DNA of 64,000 nucleotides from Caballeronia sp. SEWSISQ10-4 2. GTDB taxonomy: Bacteria; Pseudomonadota; Gammaproteobacteria; Burkholderiales; Burkholderiaceae. The stretch covers positions 124,001 through 188,000 of the forward strand of contig NZ_JALPRJ010000002.1 of assembly GCF_030464885.1 (NCBI RefSeq), given 5' to 3'. The first letter of the stretch is position 1. Each line of letters begins with the position of its first letter. The notes below the pieces were generated by a model. It did not search any database. It worked only from the letters and a program-made list of their open reading frames with translations, and was not told the DNA's origin. Of the stretch, positions 9,348-15,886 are shown in pieces. The position numbers were made by a program, and so were the translations under genes.

Positions 9348-9680
9348 TCAGCTTGCCTGCAGCTTGCCGCCCTGAATCTTCAAGCAGTCACCCGCCGGCA
9401 GCAGCACGAACGACTTCGTATCGCGTGCCTGGGTCGCCTGGCCGGCACACGAGTGGGCGCCCTCGGCACAGTCGTTCTTCGCGACCGAATTGACGCCGTA
9501 GCACTTTTCCAGCTTGTTCTTCTGCATCCGCATCATGTTGTCCTGGACGGCCTGCGGCATCTTGCTCATGTCCTTCATCTCCTGCGCCTGTCCCGGTAAA
9601 GCCTGCATCGCAAGCGCGAGACCGATCGCGGCGGAGAGGGTCGAAGCGGCCAGTAGCGGCTTACCCAGTTGCTTGCTCAT
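9348..9680 (-). CDS. DUF2282 bufferin-type RiPP precursor (BufA-like)
   Basis: This is a small exported protein of 110 residues. The ATG at 9680 is chosen for the AGGAGG about 7 bases before it. Residues 1-33 form a Sec-type signal peptide with a small-residue cleavage region (PGQAQE). The mature part carries four cysteines at 60, 71, 78 and 99 in the order KCYG, KNDCAEG, HSCAG, GDCLK, the DUF2282 pattern. In bufferins (described in Caulobacter) the central cysteines are oxidised by the DUF692 enzyme and the product binds copper in the periplasm; that function is inferred here. First gene of precursor-DUF692-DUF2063-DoxX, preceded by an ECF-type promoter. Confidence 0.9.
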   Translation of the reverse strand: MSKQLGKPLLAASTLSAAIGLALAMQALPGQAQEMKDMSKMPQAVQDNMMRMQKNKLEKCYGVNSVAKNDCAEGAHSCAGQATQARDTKSFVLLPAGDCLKIQGGKLQAS

Positions 9681-9729
9681 TTTGCATCCTCCTGAGGTTG
9701 GGGTCGCACAATCGCAACCTGCAGGAAGA

Positions 9730-9754
9730 TTCGCCGGCGACGGGCAAAGGTTAC
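9730..9754 (-). promoter_or_regulatory. Candidate SigF-type ECF promoter of the bufferin operon
   Basis: On the minus strand GTAACC (9754-9749) is followed after 15 bases by CGAA (9733-9730), about 50 bp upstream of the precursor ATG. From memory, SigF of Caulobacter, the regulator of similar operons, uses GTAACC at -35 and CGAA at -10 with about 16 bases between them. The divergent gene next door is exactly such a sigma factor. The motif is seen; use by that sigma factor is inferred. Confidence 0.6.
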
Positions 9755-9811
9755 GCCGCTCGCAAAATTTATTTTTTACGAAAGCGTCCTCCCGGCGTGC
9801 AGAATTCGTAC

Positions 9812-10471
9812 ATGTCCTCCAGAACGCACCGCCCTGGCCCAATGCTGAGTATCGTACGCAATGCTCAGGATGCGGCTCAGGCTGATCATCCTCCCGAAAC
9901 GTCGGAAACGCGCCCCGACGGTACCCTCGACTGGTCTATCCTGATGGCTCACTCGCAAGCGGGCGACCGGGATGCGTACCGACGCCTGCTCGAAGCGATC
10001 ACGCCGTATTTACGGGTGATCGCGGCCCGCCGCATCGGTAACCGGAGCGACGTCGAGGATACGGTGCAGGACATTCTTCTGACCATCCATACAGTGCGCC
10101 ACACATACGATCCCGCGCGCCCGTTTGGCCCCTGGCTCGTCACGATTGCGAACCGGCGCGTCGCCGACGGGCTGCGACGCCAGGGACGTCTCGGTGCGCA
10201 TGAGGCGCCGTTTGATCCGGAATATGAAACCTTTCATGCTGCTGAAACGAATCTGCAGGAAGAGGCGGCGGACGCCAGTATGCTGCGTGACGCCGTTGAG
10301 CACTTGCCGGCCGGACAACGGGACGCCATACGCATGCTGAAACTTGAGGAAATGTCGTTGAAGGAAGCCGCGGCTGCGAGTGGAATGTCGGTCGCCGCGC
10401 TGAAAGTGGCAACGCATCGGGCGCTGAAGAATCTGCGCAGGTTGATCGGGAAGCGGGATGGCCAGTCATGA
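9812..10471 (+). CDS. ECF RNA polymerase sigma factor (SigF-like)
   Basis: This 219-residue protein has sigma region 2 (about residues 50-120, with RRIGNRSDVEDTVQDILL and FGPWLVTIANRRVAD) and region 4 (about 160-215, a helix-turn-helix with LPAGQRDAIRMLKLEEMSLKEAA split over two helices). It would direct RNA polymerase to metal-stress promoters. It overlaps the next gene, a DUF1109 anti-sigma protein, by 4 bp (ATGA), which is the classical sigma/anti-sigma arrangement. It is divergent from the bufferin-type operon. The start at 9812 is uncertain because no strong ribosome-binding site is visible; ATGs at 9842 and 9944 are alternatives. Confidence 0.92.
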   Translation: MSSRTHRPGPMLSIVRNAQDAAQADHPPETSETRPDGTLDWSILMAHSQAGDRDAYRRLLEAITPYLRVIAARRIGNRSDVEDTVQDILLTIHTVRHTYDPARPFGPWLVTIANRRVADGLRRQGRLGAHEAPFDPEYETFHAAETNLQEEAADASMLRDAVEHLPAGQRDAIRMLKLEEMSLKEAAAASGMSVAALKVATHRALKNLRRLIGKRDGQS

Positions 10472-11124
10472 AGTCAACGTCCGACCTGATCGATTCGCTG
10501 GTTGCTGACGCGAAGCCGGTGCGGCGCCTGCTATCGCCTGTGATGCGCGCCCTGTGCTGGCTGCTGTTTGCCGCGTTGATGCTAACGGTGGTCGCGCTCG
10601 TGCATGGCGTACGGCCCGATCTCATGGTCAAGCTACACCAGCCGATCTTTGTCGTTGGTGTGGCAGCGGCGCTGACCACCGCAGTGCTCGCCTCGATTGC
10701 ATCGTTCATGGCGAGCGTGCCGGGCTGGTCGCGGGGGTGGTTGCTGCTACCGGCGCCTGCGGTGGTGGCGTGGATATCCACGATTGGCTACGGATGCCTC
10801 ACGAATTGGATCAACATCGGGCCGGACGGAATGTCGCCGGGCGAAACCGCGCGCTGCTTTGCGACACTCGCGATCACAGGCATCCCACTGTCGCTGGTGA
10901 TGCTGATCATGCTGCGGTACGTGGCGCGTTTGTCACCGAACTCCGTTGTAATGACCGGAAGTCTTGCTGTTGCCGCCATGACGGCGGTTGCCCTATCGCT
11001 GTTTCATCCGCTCGACGCGACAGTCATGATCCTGATGTGGAATTTCGGCGTCGCAGCGGTCCTGATGGTCCTGAGCGGCCTGTACGGGCGGCGGCTGTTT
11101 GGCTGGATTACGCCACAGCGATGA
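10468..11124 (+). CDS. DUF1109 (NrsF-like) membrane anti-sigma factor
   Basis: This 218-residue integral membrane protein has six predicted helices (starting near residues 28, 58, 90, 130, 160 and 190) and matches DUF1109/NrsF. NrsF holds the cognate ECF sigma factor at the membrane and releases it under metal stress. Two cysteines, Cys110 (GYGCL) and Cys130 (ARCFA), sit around the loop between helices 3 and 4 and may be the sensing pair reported for NrsF; this is from memory and unverified. Its ATG overlaps the sigma gene stop. Confidence 0.9.
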   Translation: MKSTSDLIDSLVADAKPVRRLLSPVMRALCWLLFAALMLTVVALVHGVRPDLMVKLHQPIFVVGVAAALTTAVLASIASFMASVPGWSRGWLLLPAPAVVAWISTIGYGCLTNWINIGPDGMSPGETARCFATLAITGIPLSLVMLIMLRYVARLSPNSVVMTGSLAVAAMTAVALSLFHPLDATVMILMWNFGVAAVLMVLSGLYGRRLFGWITPQR

Positions 11125-11191
11125 GTCGGTTTGACGGGGACTGTCGGTGAATGTGCGGGCTATCCCTCAACACTACAGAAGTGAGGCCGCG

Positions 11192-11413
11192 ATGGATGCA
11201 ATCGTCCTGGAATCCGTACTGACCTGTCCGCACTGTGGTTTTGCCCGTCAGGAAACTATGCCCATGGATGCCTGCCAGTTCTTTTATGAGTGCGGCCACT
11301 GCAAGGTCCTGCTGCAGGCCAATCCGGGCGATTGCTGCGTGTTTTGCTCGTTCGGCTCTGTGAACTGTCCGCCGATGCAACAGCGGCGTGGCTGCTGCGG
11401 ACCTGATCTCTAG
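11192..11413 (+). CDS. GDCCVxC-domain small cysteine-rich protein
   Basis: This is a 73-residue protein with 12 cysteines, including an N-terminal TCPHCGF pair, a CEHC-type pair (ECGHC) and the signature GDCCVFCSFGSVNCPP. The signature identifies the GDCCVxC (seleno)protein family, some members of which contain selenocysteine; here all positions are cysteine codons. The start at 11192 is preceded by GTGAGG at good spacing. It follows the anti-sigma gene by 67 bp on the same strand, so co-transcription with the sigma operon is likely. The cysteine pairs suggest metal or redox chemistry; function is unknown. Confidence 0.82.
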   Translation: MDAIVLESVLTCPHCGFARQETMPMDACQFFYECGHCKVLLQANPGDCCVFCSFGSVNCPPMQQRRGCCGPDL

Positions 11414-11675
11414 AAAGGTCTTCGCATTCTGAAAATTGAACGCTTTCAGCGACATTTCATGAAGGCGGTTCTCGACAAGGCGCCGGCGCGTCAGGGCGGT
11501 CGGGAGGAGGGTGCTGACTGGGCGCACGAGCGTCACACTCGCACGTCATGCTAGTCAATTTTGACCGGCATAAAAGGAGGGAATAACTGCACGATATCCT
11601 GCCCGGATAAGTTGGCATGAACGGCTGTGCAACCTTGCTGATGCATTCGCCTGAAAGACGCGGAGGCTGATCGTG

Positions 11676-12026
11676 ATGTCACGGAATCAGGGGCCATCTA
11701 GGGCTGTGCTCGACGAATTGCTATCGGCGATGCGCGGCGTCACGCGCCACACGATGTTCGGTTGTCCCGCCAGGTTCACCGATCGAAAAATGGTCGCCTG
11801 CGTGTACGGCGACAGCGTGGCGATGAAACTGCCCGTGAGTGTCGCCGCCAGTCTGCAGTCCGCTCGGCGCGCCCGCCCGTTCCAGCCTTACGATAAATCG
11901 ACGATGCGCGCATGGGTGCAGATCAGTCGAACCGACCCGCAGGACTATCGCCTCAACCAGGCGCTCATTCAAGCGGCCGCGGACTTTGCCCGTCTTCGCA
12001 AGGCCGACCAGGGAGTCGCAGGATGA
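11676..12026 (+). CDS. TfoX/Sxy N-terminal domain protein
   Basis: This 116-residue cytoplasmic protein matches the TfoX N-terminal domain: a MFGCPARFTDRKMVACVYG strand pattern at about residues 27-48, then a lysine-containing strand (AMKLP). TfoX/Sxy is a competence regulator in gamma-proteobacteria, but single-domain relatives in beta-proteobacteria are of unknown role. A GGAGG lies 9 bases before the ATG at 11676; a GTG at 11673 is an alternative start. Its stop overlaps the start of the following membrane-protein gene (ATGA), so the two form an operon. Confidence 0.8.
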   Translation: MSRNQGPSRAVLDELLSAMRGVTRHTMFGCPARFTDRKMVACVYGDSVAMKLPVSVAASLQSARRARPFQPYDKSTMRAWVQISRTDPQDYRLNQALIQAAADFARLRKADQGVAG

Positions 12027-12493
12027 GGATACTCGTCGCGGGGCTCGCAGGTGGGCTTACCCTGAATGTCGTCATGGCGCTGACGTTTCGATTGCTTGGC
12101 TTCGGGTGGAACGGAGGCGGATTTCTGCTCACGTCGCCGATCCAGAGCAGGAAGCTCATAGCGGTCTGGACGCAACTGGAACCTCTTCCGCTGATTGTCG
12201 TGAATCCCGTCCCGATGATCTACGGCCTCGTACTTTTCGGCGTGGTTCACGCCGCGATCTATGGCTGGCTCGCACATGCTTGGCCCGCCGGCGTGTTTCG
12301 AAGAGCCGCACGGTTTGCTGCGCTCAATTTCGTTTTGACTTACCTGTTCTGGGAGTTCTTTACGCCTGTCAACATGTTTGGCGAACCGTTCGCCCTAGTC
12401 CTGGTAGAACTGCTTTTTTGGGCCTTCATCGCGACCACTGAGGCATGTGTTATCGCCACGGTCATGGAGCGGCGGCGGTCGCGTCGATCATAG
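12023..12493 (+). CDS. Four-helix membrane protein of unknown function
   Basis: This is a 156-residue inner-membrane protein with about four hydrophobic helices (near residues 3-22, 68-90, 98-118 and 125-148) and an Arg-rich cytoplasmic C-terminus. The ATG at 12023 overlaps the stop of the TfoX-like gene, which fixes the start and implies coupling. I recognise no named family. Confidence 0.72.
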   Translation: MRILVAGLAGGLTLNVVMALTFRLLGFGWNGGGFLLTSPIQSRKLIAVWTQLEPLPLIVVNPVPMIYGLVLFGVVHAAIYGWLAHAWPAGVFRRAARFAALNFVLTYLFWEFFTPVNMFGEPFALVLVELLFWAFIATTEACVIATVMERRRSRRS

Positions 12494-12848
12494 ACATCGC
12501 TGCGTGGCGGCGTGGACCGCAATCACCTATGGCTTCCGGACGGTCATCATCGCCCCGCACCAGTCGTCGCTCAGTGATGTCGCAAAATGGGGCCGCCTGC
12601 GCGAATCGCGCTGGCCTCGCGGTCGCGAAGTTCTCCACAGAATTTGTTCATAAGTCTGTTGATAACGCAGCGGCAAGCACGCTAAACCATTGATGCGCTT
12701 GTCTCTTGACGAGACGAGGCACAAGCAGGCGGCCGGCAAGTTCCCGAACTGAATGCACGACACGTGGATGGCCGTTACCTTGCCGTACGTGCGTAGAAAA
12801 CCGGCGTTCAAAAAATACCCACCGAAGGGGGCCCTATCCCGGCAATTT
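12494..12848. other. Intergenic stretch at the end of two convergent genes
   Basis: This 355-bp gap lies between the plus-strand membrane-protein gene and the minus-strand sensor kinase. A small hairpin (GTCTC, 5-base loop, GAGAC, near 12705) could serve as a weak termination structure. No gene is supported. Confidence 0.45.
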
Positions 12849-14129
12849 TCAGTCAACCGGTGGCAAACGTAACGAGACGCGAGTGCCTTTACCGGGCTCG
12901 CTGTCGAGCTTGATAGACCATTGATAATGATCGCAGATCTTTTTTACGATCGCAAGTCCGATGCCGAACGTCCGGCGGCCTGCGTGTGCGGGCCTCGCCT
13001 GGTAAAAACGCTCAAACACATGCGCCAGGGCTTCCCCCGGTATGCCACGGCCCGAGTCTTCTATCTGCAGCAGGCCATCCCTATAAGCGAAACGGATACT
13101 GCCGCGATCGGTGTACCGCGCGGAGTTGTCGATCAGGTTCGACAGAACGATTGCGAGTGCCGAACGGTTAACCTGGACGCACAGACTGTTGTCGACGTCG
13201 AGCACTGTCTCGATACCGTTGGCAAGCAGCTCTTCTGCAAAAGGATCCAGTGCGTCCTCGATAGCGCTGGCGAGGCGCACTGGCCGAGTATCTGCGGGGG
13301 ATTCTTCCCGTGCCAGGAGTAGCAAGGCATTGGTCATCTCGATCATGTTATCGGTCGCGCGATCGATCTGTTGCAGGCGTGCCCGGGACTTCGAACCAAT
13401 GGCCGTATCGTGCTCGAGGAGTTCACAACTGGTCTTGATGGCCGTGAGTGGCGTTCGCAATTCGTGACTCACGTTGCTCGTGAACTCCTTCTCGCGCTCG
13501 ATCATCCGCGCCATTTGGCGGTGGTAATCGTTGAATACTTCGACCAGTTCAACAACCTCTGCTTCGTCGTATTTGCCGGGGTTCAGCGCAGTCACCGTAC
13601 CCAATTTCAACGCCTTGACCTGACTAGCAAAGCCGGCAACCTGACGAACCAGGAGGCCCGCTAGGCCAAATGCAAGCCAAATGGTGAGCAACGCGAACAC
13701 GCCCGTGCCGGCCATTAGCGCGTCGATCACCTTCTTGAAGCGTTGCTCATAGCGGCTGAAGTTGTAGACCCGAAATACCTTTGCATCGCCGAACGCGGCG
13801 ACCGCCACGTGGATTTCCTGGTCGCCGACAATGATCTCGTGCGTGCCGTCGCGCAGATCTTTCACAGAAGCGGGCAAGGCGACCGGCGCTGTGCCGGCGG
13901 TGGACACGTGTGCGCCGAGCTGTGGGTCGATGGGCGGAATAAGTTTCGGGTCCATCCGGTAGCTCTGGAGCAGATTCGCCATGTCGTCTTCGATCAGCGC
14001 CGCGATGAGCTTCTCTTCCTGCGCTTCGGCGAGCGCTTTTACGCCGAGAGCCTGACCCACAAGCAACAGGATGGTCAGCGCGGAAAAAACCAGTGCAACT
14101 TTGCGGCGCAGGCTAGAGCGGGTGCGCAT
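12849..14129 (-). CDS. Two-component sensor histidine kinase
   Basis: This is a 426-residue membrane kinase. It has transmembrane helices at about residues 10-30 and 138-162 enclosing a periplasmic sensor of roughly 105 residues, then a HAMP-like linker, a dimerisation/phosphoacceptor domain with His222 (NVSHELRTPLTAIK) and an ATPase domain with N box (LSNLIDNSARYT), G1 (IEDSGRGIP) and G2 (FGIGLAIVKKI). It would phosphorylate the response regulator encoded just upstream, whose gene overlaps it by 17 bp. The signal is unknown; metal-linked neighbours make metal or envelope stress plausible. Confidence 0.93.
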   Translation of the reverse strand: MRTRSSLRRKVALVFSALTILLLVGQALGVKALAEAQEEKLIAALIEDDMANLLQSYRMDPKLIPPIDPQLGAHVSTAGTAPVALPASVKDLRDGTHEIIVGDQEIHVAVAAFGDAKVFRVYNFSRYEQRFKKVIDALMAGTGVFALLTIWLAFGLAGLLVRQVAGFASQVKALKLGTVTALNPGKYDEAEVVELVEVFNDYHRQMARMIEREKEFTSNVSHELRTPLTAIKTSCELLEHDTAIGSKSRARLQQIDRATDNMIEMTNALLLLAREESPADTRPVRLASAIEDALDPFAEELLANGIETVLDVDNSLCVQVNRSALAIVLSNLIDNSARYTDRGSIRFAYRDGLLQIEDSGRGIPGEALAHVFERFYQARPAHAGRRTFGIGLAIVKKICDHYQWSIKLDSEPGKGTRVSLRLPPVD

Positions 14130-14802
14130 TGTCCACCACGAGCCGGTAGCCGAGACCGTGGACAGTCTCGATAAGATCGTCCTCGCCGTTGGCGGTTAGC
14201 GCGCGTCGCAACGTGTAGACGTGTGCGCGCAGCGTATCGCTGTCCGGCAACTGCTCGCCCCAGACTTCGGCCTCGAGTTCGGCACGGCCGAACACCTTAT
14301 TCGGCGATTGCATCAGGATGCGCAGAAGCTGCAGACACTTCGGTGGCAGTTTGACTGGCCGTCCGCCGCGGTCCACCGTGAATGTCGACACATCGAAGCG
14401 CACATCCCCACAACTCAACACCGCTTGCGTTACTTGCCCTTTGTAGCGTTTGATGAGTGCAGCGAGACGTGCGCCAACTTCCTTGAGCGAGAATGGTTTG
14501 ATCAGGTAGTCGTCCGCACCCTGGATGAAACCCTGCAGCTTATCGTCAAGCGTATCTTTAGCCGTCAGTATCAGGACGGGAGTGTCCCGACGTGCTTCTT
14601 CCCGCAGTTTGCGGCAGATGGTCAACCCATTCACGCCCGGCAACGACAGGTCCAACAGGATTGCATCCCAGTGCTGCGTCACGGCGAGATGCAGACCCAT
14701 TGCGCCGTCTGATGCAACGTCGACCTCATAGCCGCCGTTTTCCAGATAGTCGTAGAGGTTCGTCGCGATATCAGCGTCATCCTCGATTATCAATACTCTC
14801 AT
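14113..14802 (-). CDS. OmpR/PhoB-family response regulator
   Basis: This 229-residue regulator has a receiver domain (residues 1-118; acidic pocket EDD at 7-9, phosphoacceptor Asp51 in LLDLSLPG, Lys102 in IKPFS) and a winged-helix DNA-binding domain (about 130-225). The start at 14802 is set by an AGGAAGG about 8 bases upstream and by the first beta strand MRVLIIEDD; the reading frame continues further upstream only because it runs into a permease remnant. Target genes are not shown by the sequence; the phased repeats upstream of the RND operon at 5763-5790 are one candidate. Confidence 0.93.
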   Translation of the reverse strand: MRVLIIEDDADIATNLYDYLENGGYEVDVASDGAMGLHLAVTQHWDAILLDLSLPGVNGLTICRKLREEARRDTPVLILTAKDTLDDKLQGFIQGADDYLIKPFSLKEVGARLAALIKRYKGQVTQAVLSCGDVRFDVSTFTVDRGGRPVKLPPKCLQLLRILMQSPNKVFGRAELEAEVWGEQLPDSDTLRAHVYTLRRALTANGEDDLIETVHGLGYRLVVDNAHPL

Positions 14803-14889
14803 CAAGCGGCCTTCCTGGCGAGTGGGCGGTGTCGTAAAGCACTCATGTTGAAGCAGCAACGACGACCTTGTGCCGCCGAGTGGTGCCGT

Positions 14890-15420
14890 ACCGGCACCGT
14901 GGTTGTGACCACTCTCATTCATCATTCTCATCATCTCAGGGCCGCCGCTCTTATAAAATACGATGACCAGAACGATGCTTATAGCCGCGAAGACGATGTT
15001 AAGCACCGTCGGCAATTGAACGTTATTGTCTCGGTCAGAATGCCGAGGTTGCGCTGCTGCGGGACTAGGCCGCTCAGTCCGAAAATGAGCTCCACAGCAA
15101 GCGCTGCAACCACCATCGCGACGTAGAAGGTGACCGGCATGTACCAGGTCATCTTACCGCCATAGTACTTCCGGTAGATGTTTAGAATCGGCGGAATGAT
15201 GAGGTCGCCGAATATGAAGGCCGCGACACCGCCGAAGCTGATACCACCGTTCCACAGCACTGCGGCAAGTGGGACATTGCCCGCCGAGCAGGTGAACGAA
15301 ACTCAAGCGATAAGGGGCCAACAAAAGCGCCCCATATCACCGCAGCGACTGGATGCTTCTTCGAAATGCCATCCTTGCTAGCGTCGCTGAGGGATTCGTC
15401 TGCTAACCATACCCGTCACC
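14890..15420 (-). pseudogene. Remnant of a YraQ/UPF0718-type permease, frameshifted
   Basis: Translating the minus strand gives three consecutive pieces of one permease in three different frames. Piece one (15420-15305) reads SKKHPVAAVIWGAFVGPLSL, piece two (15302-15020) includes TCSAGNVPLAAVLWNGGI and the FGDLIIPPILNIYRKYYG segment, and piece three (15018-14890) includes TVLNIVFAAISIVLVIVF and GGPEMMRMMN. These are consecutive conserved parts of the UPF0718/ArsP-like permease family. The N-terminal half is missing. At least two frameshifts, near 15303 and 15018, make it non-functional. Its end runs in frame into the response-regulator gene. Confidence 0.75.
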
Positions 15421-15836
15421 TAAAGCGCTTCTCCACAGTCTTGCACGTGGAATCTTGGGTCTTGATTGGAGTCGTATCTATTGCCGCCGTGTTGGTCTCT
15501 AGCCCGCTGCCTGGGACCGAGTGACATCCGCCCCGGCCAATTCACGCTGAACCCCATTCTCTACCCGAACTATCACCGTTACGGCAGGCTGAGTATTCGC
15601 CGTCAGGCGGCAGTGGCGGAAGCAGACGTGTCTATGCCTTCGATTCCCTGCGAGAACTCGATTTGCTCACCGTGCGACCCGCGCAGTTCGCAACGGTTGG
15701 GCTGAGAACTGCACATTGGCGTGAGGCCCGTCGAGGAAGTCCGCGAACGACCGCTGTCTGCGAAGCCGTTCTGTCCATCGTGGCGTTGGCCGCCCACCGT
15801 TCGTAGGTTTTGGCCGAAGCCCTTTGCGCGGTCGGC
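15421..15836. other. Intergenic stretch, no supported gene
   Basis: Only short Arg/Ser-rich frames are present. The N-terminal part of the decayed permease could once have lain here, but I recognise none of it. Confidence 0.4.
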
Positions 15837-15872
15837 GCTCAGGGGCGAGGCGCTGTTGCCTCGCCCCTGAGC
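15837..15872 (-). terminator. Strong GC-rich hairpin downstream of the phosphoesterase gene
   Basis: A perfect 15-bp stem, GCTCAGGGGCGAGGC at 15837-15851 and its complement at 15858-15872, encloses a 6-base loop, 15 bp after the stop at 15887. There is no T tract after it on the minus strand, so it could be a terminator aided by Rho or an mRNA 3' stabiliser. Confidence 0.5.
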
Positions 15873-15886
15873 ATTCGCGCTGAGTG

